A stretch of 64,000 nt of DNA from Acinetobacter haemolyticus CIP 64.3 = MTCC 9819 (GTDB lineage Bacteria; Pseudomonadota; Gammaproteobacteria; Pseudomonadales; Moraxellaceae): positions 239,718 through 303,717 of the forward strand of contig NZ_KB849800.1 of assembly GCF_000369065.1 (NCBI RefSeq). Direction: 5' to 3'. Below, in pieces: positions 1-9,229 of the stretch. Made by a program: the position numbers and the translations under genes. The notes beneath the pieces were generated by a model. That model worked only from the letters and a program-made list of their open reading frames with translations, was not told the DNA's origin and made no database searches. Numbering within the stretch: the stretch's first letter is position 1; every line of letters starts with the position of its first letter.

Positions 1-145
1 CAAAATATGCGCTTATACCTCTATATTGTTCCTGTGTTTTATTTTTCAAGTCGCAATGCTAAATTTAGATTAGGTTTGTTGCTCAACATACAGGCTCGGT
101 TGAGTTGATTTAAATTTATGTCTTCTCTAGTGGTTAGAAATGGCG

Positions 146-1195
146 TTATGGTGTTTGCTTCCGAAATTGAATAGGGGACATACCACTCCATTTTTTAAAG
201 GCACGGGCAAAATTAGCAGGTTGGATATATCCTAAATACAGCGCAATTTCTTGTATTTCCATATCACTGCTCAGTAAAAGCCTTGTCGCTTCTTTATATT
301 TTACTTCATCTAACAAACTGAGATAAGAAGCGCCAATCTCGTTGAGATGTCTTCTTAATGTCCGATTAGACATATGCAAACGTTGTGCAACCAAATCTAA
401 AGATGGATAGCCTTTATGAGGTGTCAATACTAATTCTGCTCGGACGCGCAAAGCAATATCTTGAATTTGTGCTGAAAAGCGGATTTGTTCAGCTTCGCAC
501 TGGGCTAATGCCGATAGAAATGCACTTTGATCCGCCATTTTTGTAGGCAAATCTATGGTCTCAGAAGAATAACAAATTTGGTTTTTTGCTTGATTGAAAC
601 GTACTTTGGGTAATTGTGATAAAAAATCTTGATGATAAATAGGTTCAGACCAGTCAACCTGAAGTTCCACATTAGATAAATCATGTTCGGCTAAGGCTTG
701 AGCTGTTTGAACAACACCGATCATCAAACATTCATAGAAAAAGCGTCTTAATATTTCAGCTTGTTCAGGATGTTGGCTGACAACAGGGTGGGTTTGTTGT
801 ATTTTAATAATTGATTTTTGGTTTTCTTCATAAAAATCAATTTTATAGTCTTTTAATCGCATATTAAAAAACTGGGTTGCAAGTTCTATGGCATTGCGCA
901 ATGACGAACTACTCATCAATGCATATCCCATTGGGCCATGTGCAGTCAGTCTAAGTTTTAATCCATATTCGTATCCTAACCCCAGATCTTTCGCCAGTGT
1001 CAGACTGACCCATGCCAGTTTTGACCATTGCATAGGTGTGATACGAGCATCTAATTGCTTGAGTAGCGTTACAGGTATTTTACTGAGATGCAAAATCTCG
1101 GATGCAGAAAATCCTTTTTCGACCATGATCTCGAGTAATAAATGGGCATAGGAGATAGGAATACTGGCTTTTGACAGTCCATAAGGATCTTTCAT
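146..1195 (-). CDS. AraC-family transcriptional regulator (ArgR/OruR-like two-domain type)
   Basis: This is a cytoplasmic DNA-binding regulator of 349 residues. Residues 20-210 look like the N-terminal ligand-sensing domain of the AraC subgroup that includes OruR and MmsR-type proteins. Residues 245-345 form the C-terminal double helix-turn-helix: the first helix pair lies around SLDLVAQRLHMSNRTLRR and the second around EIQEIALYLGYIQPANFARA, ending in the usual GMSPIQFRK. It is divergent from the SDR gene at 1306 with a gap of about 110 bp, so it most likely controls the ten-gene cluster on its right. That target is inferred from position only; the effector is unknown. Confidence 0.9.
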   Translation of the reverse strand: MKDPYGLSKASIPISYAHLLLEIMVEKGFSASEILHLSKIPVTLLKQLDARITPMQWSKLAWVSLTLAKDLGLGYEYGLKLRLTAHGPMGYALMSSSSLRNAIELATQFFNMRLKDYKIDFYEENQKSIIKIQQTHPVVSQHPEQAEILRRFFYECLMIGVVQTAQALAEHDLSNVELQVDWSEPIYHQDFLSQLPKVRFNQAKNQICYSSETIDLPTKMADQSAFLSALAQCEAEQIRFSAQIQDIALRVRAELVLTPHKGYPSLDLVAQRLHMSNRTLRRHLNEIGASYLSLLDEVKYKEATRLLLSSDMEIQEIALYLGYIQPANFARAFKKWSGMSPIQFRKQTP

Positions 1196-1305
1196 TTTTA
1201 TTTATTCGTTGGCCGAAAATGATTAGTAGTATGTCTGAACTGCATCTCACGCTCAAGTTTTAGATCTTGGATACTCAGATTATTGTATTGATTTGAGTAT
1301 TGCTA

Positions 1306-2109
1306 ATGAGCTTACCTCGTCCATTAAAAGATTCTCCTGTAGTGATAACGGGTGCTTCATCTGGAATCGGTGAAGAACTTGCCAAGCAATTCGCAGCACG
1401 TGGTTATTCATTAATTTTAGTTGCAAGACGAGTGGATAAATTAGAGCTACTTGCTACGGCTTTGTGCGAGAAATATCAAGTAGAAGTCAACTTACGACCA
1501 TGTGATCTAGCTGATCGTGAACAAAGAACTATCTTTCGAAAAGAATTAGAAAAAATGGATATTTCCATTCTCTGTAATAACGCAGGGTTTGCCACTTTTG
1601 GTCGATTGCATGAATTGGATGCTGATCGTGAACGAGAGGAAACCGAGGTGAATGTCGTTGCCGTACAGGATTTAACATTGGCTGTACTTCCTCACATGAT
1701 TCAACGCCGAAGTGGGGCGATTCTGATTGTTGGTTCTACCTCAGGCCATCAACCAACGCCTGCAAATGCAACGTATGCAGCGACAAAAGCCTTTGCAAAT
1801 TCATTTGCTGAATCTTTACATAGCGAGTTAAACGGAACAGGTGTGACTTGTACATTGTTAGCTCCGGGTCCCACGATCACAGGGTTCAATGAGGTTGCAG
1901 GTATCTCAAACATTGATGGTATAGGCGGAAGTCTAGTATGGGTGACAGCAGAGCGTGTTGCCAAAGAAGCGATTCAAGGGATGGCATGTAATCGAAGAAT
2001 TGTGATTCCGGGATTGATTGCCCAAGCACAAACTTTGGGAGGCCGATATACGCCACGCATCATTTTATTACCGATATTAAAACAATTATTTTCGAGGTTA
2101 AAAGCATGA
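1306..2109 (+). CDS. Classical short-chain dehydrogenase/reductase
   Basis: This is a cytoplasmic NAD(P)-dependent oxidoreductase of the SDR superfamily, 267 residues from the ATG at 1306 (an in-frame TTG lies two codons earlier). The cofactor motif TGASSGIG is at residues 16-23, NNAG follows near residue 90, and the catalytic set is complete: Ser in VGSTSG near residue 145 and YxxxK in TYAATK near residue 158. The C-terminal part resembles DltE/YqjQ-like SDRs that act on lipid-like or ketone substrates, which is only a suggestion. Its stop overlaps the start of the next gene by 4 bases (ATGA), so the two are translationally coupled. Confidence 0.9.
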   Translation: MSLPRPLKDSPVVITGASSGIGEELAKQFAARGYSLILVARRVDKLELLATALCEKYQVEVNLRPCDLADREQRTIFRKELEKMDISILCNNAGFATFGRLHELDADREREETEVNVVAVQDLTLAVLPHMIQRRSGAILIVGSTSGHQPTPANATYAATKAFANSFAESLHSELNGTGVTCTLLAPGPTITGFNEVAGISNIDGIGGSLVWVTAERVAKEAIQGMACNRRIVIPGLIAQAQTLGGRYTPRIILLPILKQLFSRLKA

Positions 2110-2852
2110 GACAACTAATCCATGATTTGAGTACACCGATTGGTTTGGCAAACCTCGGCAAAAAACTCTATCACAATGCCCAATACCTGACGGCTGTCGT
2201 GGAAGTTGATCAAAAGAAAATGGCACGCTGGCTGCCATCAGGGGTGAAATTGGCACAACCTGCCAGAGCAGATTTGTTCTGTGCTTACTTTCCAGAAAAT
2301 GTATATACAGGGGCTTACCATGAAGCAGGTTTATTCGTACATATTCAGGTGGGTAATAAAATAGGCATTTTTTGCCCGTGGATGATTTTGAATGATGATC
2401 GCGCCATGATTATCGGACGTGAGCTATTGGGTTATCCCAAAAAAATAGGCGAAATTGCTTGGGAAAATGATGGCACTCGTATTCTCGCAAAAGCCTCTCG
2501 TCGTGGTACGACACTCATTGAAATGAATGCAAAGCTTGGAGATGTTATTGCTCATGCGCCACCGATTTTAGGCTTGCCTCATCGTAATATCACGGGCGGT
2601 TTGGGTTTGGCATTACCTAGAGAAGTTCGATTCACACCTAAAGAGCATCCGATTGAGGTACGCCGAGTCGAAATGAAGTTACGCTATACAGGTACAGAGC
2701 ACGATCCGTTGCATGAAATGGGCTTGGGTGAGGTCGTTGACGCACGTATTCACCGTTGCGATTTATCTGGTGATTTAATTCCACCAATTCAAATTCCACG
2801 TTTTAGAACACCACTTTTTCTGATGCGTCAGTTTAATCCACGTGTTTTATAG
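2106..2852 (+). CDS. Acetoacetate decarboxylase family protein
   Basis: The 248-residue product belongs to the acetoacetate decarboxylase-like superfamily. The motif RELLGYPKKIGEI at about residues 101-113 carries the Lys pair that in true acetoacetate decarboxylase gives the Schiff-base lysine. It has no signal peptide or membrane segment, so it should be cytoplasmic. Members of this superfamily also include aldolase-dehydratases and other beta-keto acid enzymes, so the substrate cannot be named. It overlaps the upstream SDR by 4 bases and is followed after 14 bases by the PF10118 gene. An SDR coupled to a decarboxylase suggests oxidation of a hydroxy acid to a beta-keto acid and then loss of CO2; this is inference. 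Confidence 0.85.
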   Translation: MRQLIHDLSTPIGLANLGKKLYHNAQYLTAVVEVDQKKMARWLPSGVKLAQPARADLFCAYFPENVYTGAYHEAGLFVHIQVGNKIGIFCPWMILNDDRAMIIGRELLGYPKKIGEIAWENDGTRILAKASRRGTTLIEMNAKLGDVIAHAPPILGLPHRNITGGLGLALPREVRFTPKEHPIEVRRVEMKLRYTGTEHDPLHEMGLGEVVDARIHRCDLSGDLIPPIQIPRFRTPLFLMRQFNPRVL

Positions 2853-2866
2853 AGTGAGGATCAGCG

Positions 2867-3730
2867 ATGTTTACAAATACGATCAATCCTAGAGGCTTAA
2901 AACCAACGCCTCAGCAGATTTCGGCAAGTATCGACTTTCCAGTTAGGCGTTTAGATTTAACTTTCTCAGATGAAATTCCAGAGTTTTGGTTTGCAAACAA
3001 TGCATTTTTAACCTGCTTTTTAGCGGCTTTGTCCAGTGCTTTTCCAGATGGAGAGCGGCAATTCATTCATAGTGTACGTAACTATCAATCGCAGATCGAA
3101 GATCCAATTTTATCAAAACAGGTCAGGGCATTTATTGGTCAGGAAGCACATCACGGCAAAGAGCATGATCAGTTAAATGATTTGATGCGAAAACGTGGTT
3201 ATCCGATTGATCGAATTTATAAGCGTTTCAAGAAAATGAATAAGATGATGCAACAGACTTTTAGTCATTCACATCAATTGGCTTCAACCGTTTGTATGGA
3301 ACATCTCACTGCAATAATGGCGGATTACTTCATCAGTAAAAATACTCTAGATTTAGATAAATTTGATACGTGTTTACGCAAAATTTGGGCATGGCATGCC
3401 ATTGAGGAAACTGAGCACAAAGCAGTGGCTTTTGATGTTTATCAATCCTTGGTCAATCGTCCTTATTTTTTAAGATTGGTCATGCTGGAAACTACATTTT
3501 TCTTTATGTTCATTACCAGTAGGGGCACGCTAGAGTTATTGAAGCATTCTGGACAAAGCACAAATTTGAAAAATTGGAATGTAGGTTTACGTTTTTTATT
3601 TGGGCGAAACGGACTTGTACGTCAAATCAGCCAAGATTATTTCGATTTTTTTGCGCTCGACTTCCATCCATGGCAACACGATAACCGAGTGATGGCTGAA
3701 CAGTTAAAACGCAAATATCAAATTATTTAA
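2867..3730 (+). CDS. PF10118 family predicted metal-dependent hydrolase, copy 1
   Basis: The product has 287 residues. Family members carry spaced Glu and His residues reminiscent of ferritin-like diiron proteins, and these are visible: QEAHHGKEH near residue 87 and EETEHKAVAFD near residue 180. A hydrophobic stretch near residues 200-225 (LVMLETTFFFMFIT) could touch the membrane. The database name is metal-dependent hydrolase, but the substrate is unknown and the diiron reading is my inference. It lies 14 bases after the decarboxylase gene, and a second member of the family (5185-6048) lies two genes downstream. Confidence 0.85.
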   Translation: MFTNTINPRGLKPTPQQISASIDFPVRRLDLTFSDEIPEFWFANNAFLTCFLAALSSAFPDGERQFIHSVRNYQSQIEDPILSKQVRAFIGQEAHHGKEHDQLNDLMRKRGYPIDRIYKRFKKMNKMMQQTFSHSHQLASTVCMEHLTAIMADYFISKNTLDLDKFDTCLRKIWAWHAIEETEHKAVAFDVYQSLVNRPYFLRLVMLETTFFFMFITSRGTLELLKHSGQSTNLKNWNVGLRFLFGRNGLVRQISQDYFDFFALDFHPWQHDNRVMAEQLKRKYQII

Positions 3731-3763
3731 GCTTAGTCATCATTTTATAAATAGGTCTATTCG

Positions 3764-4996
3764 ATGAAAAAATCACAAACGCAAACGCTTAGCCCTTTGC
3801 AACAACCACTTAAATTGGCGTGTGGTATCAGCATTCCAAACCGAATTGCAAAATCAGCGATGAGTGAACAGTTGGCTGATCGACATGGTTCGCCAACCAT
3901 TGACCTGCAACAACTTTATGCTGCATGGGCGAGAGGTGGTACAGGGCTGTTAATCACAGGCAATGTCATGATCGATCATCGTGCCTTTGTTGAACCCAGA
4001 AATGTTGTCCTCGAAGATGAAAAATTCTTACAGGCAAATAGATTGTGGGCACAAGCTGCACAGGCGAATGGCAGCAAGATCATTATGCAAATTAATCATC
4101 CTGGTCGAGTTGCCGTTTTACCCTTGCTAAAAAAACCGATTGCACCTTCCGCAGTTGGCTTGGATTTACCCATGATGAGGCTGCTTCGTATGCCGCGTGC
4201 AATGAGTGAAACAGAAATTTTGGAGCAGATTCAACGTTTTGCCAATACCGCTGCATTAGCAATAAAAGCAGGTTTTGATGGCGTGCAAATCCATGCCGCA
4301 CATGGCTACTTGTTATCACAATTTTTATCACCTTTATCCAACGTTCGTACTGATCAATGGGGTGGAAATCCTGAAAACAGACGACGAATGTTAATTGAAA
4401 CTGTTCGCGCTGTGCGAGCTGCAATTGGTAAAAATAAAATCTTAAGTGTCAAATTAAACTCGGCTGATTTTCAAAAAGGCGGTTTGACTCAAGAGGAATC
4501 ATTACAAATCGCCTTGGCATTAGAGGCAGAAGCAATTGATTTACTCGAAGTTTCAGGAGGTAACTACGAATCGCCTGCGCAGCTTGGTTATGCACCAGAA
4601 CGCCAAGCACAAAGAGATGCCTACTTTCTTGACTATGCAACTGCATTACGTAAAAACAGTCAATTGCCTTTGATGCTCACAGGAGGGTTACGTGATGCTG
4701 ACCTGATGAATCGGATTGTGGCTGAAGGGACGGTGGATTTGATTGGTTTGGCACGACCATTTGCGTTGCAACCCGATTTAGCCAAACAACTGTTGGCAGG
4801 AACGTCTGTAAAAGAACCAGCAATAATTCCCCATCTTGGCTATAAACCTGTAGATGCATATCTACAACTGGCTTGGCATGCGGCTCAATTTCGCCGTATT
4901 AGCAGTGGTCAGCAACCCAAAGCCATTAAGGGATTAATTAAAACCTTGATTGCGTTTGGCCCACGTATGGGATGGAATATATTGACACAGGATTAG
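3764..4996 (+). CDS. NADH:flavin oxidoreductase, old yellow enzyme family
   Basis: This is an FMN-dependent ene-reductase-type TIM barrel of 410 residues. Typical motifs are visible: QINHPGR near residue 110, the active-site HAAHGYLLSQFLSPLSN near residue 178 and RTDQWGG just after it, then the phosphate-binding GLARPFALQPD near residue 325. It has no C-terminal FeS and flavoprotein extension, so it is the short class rather than 2,4-dienoyl-CoA reductase. OYE enzymes reduce activated C=C bonds in enones, nitro compounds and similar substrates. It starts 33 bases after the PF10118 gene and fits an operon acting on an unsaturated ketone or lipid. No terminator is seen in the 188 bp that follow. 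Confidence 0.9.
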   Translation: MKKSQTQTLSPLQQPLKLACGISIPNRIAKSAMSEQLADRHGSPTIDLQQLYAAWARGGTGLLITGNVMIDHRAFVEPRNVVLEDEKFLQANRLWAQAAQANGSKIIMQINHPGRVAVLPLLKKPIAPSAVGLDLPMMRLLRMPRAMSETEILEQIQRFANTAALAIKAGFDGVQIHAAHGYLLSQFLSPLSNVRTDQWGGNPENRRRMLIETVRAVRAAIGKNKILSVKLNSADFQKGGLTQEESLQIALALEAEAIDLLEVSGGNYESPAQLGYAPERQAQRDAYFLDYATALRKNSQLPLMLTGGLRDADLMNRIVAEGTVDLIGLARPFALQPDLAKQLLAGTSVKEPAIIPHLGYKPVDAYLQLAWHAAQFRRISSGQQPKAIKGLIKTLIAFGPRMGWNILTQD

Positions 4997-5184
4997 TGGA
5001 TCGGTGCTTTATTACAAAAGCTTTTAGTCTTTTATCTTTTGAGGAATGAGACTGTCATTTCAGGACAAGTTGCTTGTTTAAGATATGAACGACATTGACA
5101 AGATCACACTACGTAGCTATTTTGCCTTATAAGTTCTTTTTTGGAACTTGTTGAATTTAGCTAAAACTGTTGAGGTGAACAGCA

Positions 5185-6048
5185 ATGTCGTCAGTGTTGA
5201 AAGAAAAATCAAAGCAAAAAACACCTGCATCATTTCCAGTACGTCGAATGGACTATGAATTTCAGGATATGCCTAAATATTGGTGTAATAATGAGCCAAC
5301 TTTTACTCATTATTTCACTGGCTTGTCTACCTTATTTCCAGAAGGTGAGTCTTATTTCGTCCGTTCTGTTCGGGCTTTAAGAGCTCAGGTTAAAAATAAT
5401 GAGCAGCTTGATCGTGATATTGGAGCTTTCATTGGTCAGGAGGCGATGCATTCTAAAGAACATCACGCCTTTCATCAGAGCGCCCAGCAGTATGGTTTAG
5501 ATCCAGAGTCATTAGAAAAAATGACAGGTATTGTTCTAAAAGCGATTGAACGTACTTTTCCTAAAAAGTGGAACTTGTTGGTCACAGTTGGTCTTGAACA
5601 TTACACCGCAGTTTTGGTGGTGGAAATGATGAAAGATGTGAACGAATTAATGACAGATGAAACCATACGCAATTTATGGTTATGGCATAGTGTCGAAGAA
5701 ACTGAACATAAAGCAGTAGCCTATGATATGTATCAATATTTATATGGTAAAGGATTAGCCGCTTATCTTCCTCGTATTGCTATTTTCACCTTTAGTTTAG
5801 CCATGATTACGGTGATGTCGTCGCTATATCAGGTGGTGCTTTTAAAACGTGACCGTCAATTATTTAATTTAAATTCTTGGCGTAAATTTATGCAGCACGG
5901 TAAAGAAAAATATAAAGTTTTTATTCCAAAGTTTTTAGATTATTACCGCTTTGATTTTCATCCGAATGATACGGATGAATCTGAAATCGTGGCGCAAACC
6001 AAAATAAAAATTGGTCTGTCTCCAGAACAATCGACCTTTATTCATTAA
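5185..6048 (+). CDS. PF10118 family predicted metal-dependent hydrolase, copy 2
   Basis: This second PF10118 protein also has 287 residues and shares the same landmarks as the copy at 2867: QEAMHSKEH near residue 91 and EETEHKAVAYDMY near residue 171, plus a hydrophobic segment near residues 195-220. The two are clearly paralogous but well diverged. GAGGTG lies just before the ATG. It is preceded by a 188-bp gap, which may hold an internal promoter, and followed after 38 bases by a thioesterase gene. Function is unknown; the pair may form a heteromer or act on successive intermediates. Confidence 0.85.
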   Translation: MSSVLKEKSKQKTPASFPVRRMDYEFQDMPKYWCNNEPTFTHYFTGLSTLFPEGESYFVRSVRALRAQVKNNEQLDRDIGAFIGQEAMHSKEHHAFHQSAQQYGLDPESLEKMTGIVLKAIERTFPKKWNLLVTVGLEHYTAVLVVEMMKDVNELMTDETIRNLWLWHSVEETEHKAVAYDMYQYLYGKGLAAYLPRIAIFTFSLAMITVMSSLYQVVLLKRDRQLFNLNSWRKFMQHGKEKYKVFIPKFLDYYRFDFHPNDTDESEIVAQTKIKIGLSPEQSTFIH

Positions 6049-6086
6049 ACAATATTTTTAGTTTTTTCATCAGATAGGGAACAGGT

Positions 6087-6527
6087 ATGAATCCATCAAA
6101 TATGACTGGTTTAGAACTTATGCAAGCATTTCAACAAGGCTTAGTGCCAGCTCCAGGTATTGCGAAAACCATGGGGATGGACGGTGTTGGAGAAGTTGAG
6201 TTTGGTCGCATTGTTTTTATTGCGACTGCAGATGAACGTCATACCAATCCACTAGGTGGTGTGCATGGTGGCTTCGCTGCGACTGTATTGGACTCGGTCA
6301 CTGGATGTGCAACACATACTGTGCTTGCAGCAGGTGAAGGATACGGCACGACTGATTTAGCGATCAAAATGTGCCGTCCGATGCCCTTTAATAAAAGGTT
6401 GATTGCTGAAGGTAAGGTCATCAATGTCGGAAAGAATTTGGTGATTTCAGAAGGTTATCTTCGTGATGAAGAAGGCAAACTGTATGCCCATGCAACAGCG
6501 ACGAATATGATTATTCGTCAAAAATAA
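6087..6527 (+). CDS. PaaI-family hotdog thioesterase
   Basis: This 146-residue cytoplasmic protein is a single hotdog domain of the PaaI/YbgC type that hydrolyses acyl-CoA thioesters. The helix motif NPLGGVHGGFAATVLDSVTG at about residues 53-72 carries the conserved HGG and the Asp that activates water. The strand TTDLAIKMCRPMP follows. It lies between the second PF10118 gene and a terminator-like hairpin at 6533-6563. The presence of a CoA thioesterase suggests that the cluster handles acyl-CoA intermediates. Confidence 0.88.
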   Translation: MNPSNMTGLELMQAFQQGLVPAPGIAKTMGMDGVGEVEFGRIVFIATADERHTNPLGGVHGGFAATVLDSVTGCATHTVLAAGEGYGTTDLAIKMCRPMPFNKRLIAEGKVINVGKNLVISEGYLRDEEGKLYAHATATNMIIRQK

Positions 6528-6532
6528 TCAAT

Positions 6533-6563
6533 CAAAAAAGAAGGTGTAAAAACCTTCTTTTTT
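6533..6563 (+). terminator. Rho-independent terminator after the thioesterase gene
   Basis: A 12-bp inverted repeat (AAAAAAGAAGGT / ACCTTCTTTTTT) with a short loop lies 6 bp after the stop codon and ends in a T run. It probably divides the cluster into two transcription units, one ending here and one starting near 6600. Confidence 0.8.
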
Positions 6564-6625
6564 CAATTTTAGCAATGTAATTGTTCGAAGAGAAATAAAG
6601 CGTTTTTGATGAATTGAGAATAAAA

Positions 6626-7774
6626 ATGATGTCTAAACAAATTCAATCAGATGTTCCCGTTACGATCACAGGGCGAATGCTGCCAAATAGTCGTAAAATT
6701 AATCATGGGCTTAAAGATCATGCCATCGGTTTATTGACAAAGGGTGTCGGGCGCATCATGGGTGTTGCTCGTCCGAATCAAAATATTCCGTATCCGAGTC
6801 CAGATTTTTATCAAGCCATTAATAATCCTTTTCCATTTAAAGGCACTCATTTTGGCATCATGATTGCTGATTTGCCTGCACCACATTACTTTTTAAGTTT
6901 TGCTTCGATTCTTGGCATGCTTGGAATAAAAGTGGTGGATGCTGATGCTTATGTTGACCCCAAAGACGGACCACTTAATACAGCGGTTTTGGTTCATGGT
7001 ACTGCGCTAGCAAATAAAAATGCTTTTTCGAGCTATTCGACTCAGCACGATATGCAATTCGATCCACAACATAATTTAATTAGATTTGGTGAGAATGCAG
7101 AAATATCTGGACAGTATCCTCATTTTCGATTACGGAGTCGTAGGGAGGATTTTGCTGTTGATTTAAAGCTTACAGCCACAGGTGCAAATTCTTGGTTTGC
7201 TCACAGCGCGATTTACCAGCACATGAGCCTGTTGATGAATTATGAGGGTGAAATTACCTATCAGGATCAGACGCAAAAGGTATCAGGTTTAGCCACGTGG
7301 GAACATTGGAAAGCACCTTCATTGGCTTATCCATTGAATAAAACCATTCCAAAATGCTTGAAGATCCCAGCAGATTTTTTTACTTATCAAGTTTTGACGA
7401 TTGATGCAACCACACAGCTCTTGTTGGGTTACGTCACTATTTTAGACCATTCAGTTGCAGCATTTGCGATGTTAAGACAAGCAGATGGAACAGCAGTTCA
7501 TTTAGATGCAGACGTACATTTTGAAGTCTTGAGTTTACAAGCCGAAGCCACGCAGGGGCAAGATGGCAGTTTAATGAGTTTGCCTGAAACATTTAGATGG
7601 CAAGTCATCGATAAGCATAAAAACTTACTTTTCGATATCTATGCTACTGTCGATACGCCAATGCTTTTTGGTCTAGCGACGGGCTATGTTGGTGGATATC
7701 ACTGGCATGGTAGTAGATCAGGAGTTGCTACGCAGGGGCGTGGTTATATTGAGTATATTGATCGGCGTGACTAA
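6626..7774 (+). CDS. Uncharacterised protein, probably DUF6670 family
   Basis: The product has 382 residues from the ATG at 6626; an in-frame TTG at 6614 is a weaker start. I recognise it only as resembling proteins labelled DUF6670 in Acinetobacter, from memory. It is probably rich in beta-strand, with many aromatic residues (YPSPDFY, FPFKGTHFG, ATWEHWKAPS), and it resembles the lipocalin-like or carotenoid-1,2-hydratase-like beta-barrel class of lipid-active proteins; that comparison is tentative. No signal peptide or catalytic motif is evident. It begins a second unit after the terminator at 6533 and is followed after 42 bases by the GST gene. Confidence 0.75.
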   Translation: MMSKQIQSDVPVTITGRMLPNSRKINHGLKDHAIGLLTKGVGRIMGVARPNQNIPYPSPDFYQAINNPFPFKGTHFGIMIADLPAPHYFLSFASILGMLGIKVVDADAYVDPKDGPLNTAVLVHGTALANKNAFSSYSTQHDMQFDPQHNLIRFGENAEISGQYPHFRLRSRREDFAVDLKLTATGANSWFAHSAIYQHMSLLMNYEGEITYQDQTQKVSGLATWEHWKAPSLAYPLNKTIPKCLKIPADFFTYQVLTIDATTQLLLGYVTILDHSVAAFAMLRQADGTAVHLDADVHFEVLSLQAEATQGQDGSLMSLPETFRWQVIDKHKNLLFDIYATVDTPMLFGLATGYVGGYHWHGSRSGVATQGRGYIEYIDRRD

Positions 7775-7816
7775 TCTGATCGTGATTAAAACATCAAGTC
7801 AAAGGAAAGAAAAATA

Positions 7817-8491
7817 ATGGTTACTTTACATCAGTGGGAAATTTCACCTTTTTGTCAAAAAGTAGCAAGAATGTTGAAATTTAAAGGGATTGAATTTGAA
7901 ACCATCAATTATAACGGTGTTTTGGGGGCTAAGGTTCCAATGTTGAGTAAGGTCGGGAAAGTACCTGTACTGGATATTAATGGACAGCGGATTCAAGACA
8001 GTACCCGTATCGCACGTTATTTGGATGACACTTATCCTGACTTCCCACGTCTTTATCCGCTAGATCCGATACAAAAAGCTTATGCTGAGTTGTGGGAAGA
8101 CTGGGCAGATGAATTATTGTATTTCTATGAGATCCACTTTCGAGTGAGTGATGCTGATGCTTTAGATCATGCTGTAGCAATCAGTGCGCAAGGTCGTCCG
8201 AAGCATGAAGTGATTTTGATGAAACCCTTATTGAAGTCCGCACTCAGTTTTCAACTGAAAATGCAAGGTACCGGACGTATGGCAAAAGCCGATATTGAAG
8301 CAGAGTTTATTCGTCATTTAGAACGTATAGAACTGGTACTGAGTGCTACGGGTTGGTTAGTCGGGGAGCAAAAAACAGTGGCCGACATTGCAGTTGCTTC
8401 ACAGCTTTTAGAGATTGTCCGAACCAGTAAAGTGTGGGGAGCAAAAATTAACAGCTATTCAAATATTTCTGCTTGGATCAAACAGATATGA
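7817..8491 (+). CDS. Glutathione S-transferase family protein
   Basis: This is a cytoplasmic GST-fold protein of 224 residues. The N-terminal thioredoxin-like domain starts with HQWEISPFCQKVARMLKFKGI (residues 5-25), where the SPFC segment sits at the usual glutathione-activating position. The cis-Pro KVPVLDI is near residue 53 and the glutathione-binding QDSTRIARYLD near residue 63. The alpha-helical C-terminal domain follows. GSTs in catabolic clusters often act as isomerases or in reductive conjugate removal; which applies here is unknown. Its stop overlaps the ATG of the next gene (ATGA at 8488-8491), so the two are coupled. Confidence 0.88.
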   Translation: MVTLHQWEISPFCQKVARMLKFKGIEFETINYNGVLGAKVPMLSKVGKVPVLDINGQRIQDSTRIARYLDDTYPDFPRLYPLDPIQKAYAELWEDWADELLYFYEIHFRVSDADALDHAVAISAQGRPKHEVILMKPLLKSALSFQLKMQGTGRMAKADIEAEFIRHLERIELVLSATGWLVGEQKTVADIAVASQLLEIVRTSKVWGAKINSYSNISAWIKQI

Positions 8492-9228
8492 GTACCCGAG
8501 TCGCTGTTGTCGTTGGAGTCGGGGCAGAGCAAGGGATTGGGGCTGCTATATCACGACGTTTTGCTCAATCGGGGTTAAAGGTTTATGTGGTAGGACGAAC
8601 GCTCAATAAATTACAAGTAGTGACTCAAACGATTGCTGAGCAAGGTGGGAGTGCTGTCGCTTATTGTTTAGATGCAGAAAATGATCAACAGATTCAATCT
8701 TTATTCGATATGATCATTGCAAATAATGAACTGCTAGAAGTTGTTGCTCATAATGTAGGTGGCAATATTCCATCCTTGTTTTTAAAAACGCAGTTGTCCT
8801 TTTTCTCAAAAATGTGGCGCTCGACTTTCTTATCTGCTTATTTGGTTTCGCAGTCTTGTTTGAAGATTTTTGAACAGCAACAAAAAGGAACTCTGATTTT
8901 CACAGGTGCGAGTGCATCAATGCGTGGTAAACCGTTTTTCGCTGCTTTTACCATGGGTAAATCAGCATTACGTGCTTATGCACTTAATTTAGCAAGCCTG
9001 TATAAGTCGAAAAATATACATATTGCGCATGTAATCGTAGATGGCATGGTCGATGGCGATCGGGTCAATAAAGCCTTATTTGGACTTGGACGTTTAGCAA
9101 GATTAACGCGTGGTACAGGCGGATTAAATATCGAGGCAATTGCAGATAATTATTTAATGTTATATCAGCAGAGCAATGATTTATGGACACATGAATTAGA
9201 TTTACGTCCGTATCAGGAGCGCTTCTAA
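8488..9228 (+). CDS. SDR-family protein with Phe in place of the catalytic Tyr
   Basis: The product has 246 residues starting at the ATG at 8488, which overlaps the GST stop codon; an in-frame TTG at 8473 is unlikely. The Rossmann motif VVGVGAEQGIGAAISRRF is at residues 7-24. Around residue 150-160, where classical SDRs have YxxxK, the sequence is FTMGK: the Lys is kept and the Tyr is Phe. Ser is present in TGASASM. A set of SDRs with F in this position exists in proteobacteria, typically followed by the IHIAHVIVDG segment that is also present here, so this may be a subfamily trait rather than decay. The next gene starts 1 base after its stop. Confidence 0.85.
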   Translation: MSTRVAVVVGVGAEQGIGAAISRRFAQSGLKVYVVGRTLNKLQVVTQTIAEQGGSAVAYCLDAENDQQIQSLFDMIIANNELLEVVAHNVGGNIPSLFLKTQLSFFSKMWRSTFLSAYLVSQSCLKIFEQQQKGTLIFTGASASMRGKPFFAAFTMGKSALRAYALNLASLYKSKNIHIAHVIVDGMVDGDRVNKALFGLGRLARLTRGTGGLNIEAIADNYLMLYQQSNDLWTHELDLRPYQERF

Positions 9229-9229
9229 G

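Noticed and set aside
888..1151. 87-residue open frame on the plus strand inside the AraC gene
   Set aside because: It lies opposite a well-supported regulator gene, has no ribosome-binding site and no recognisable protein features.
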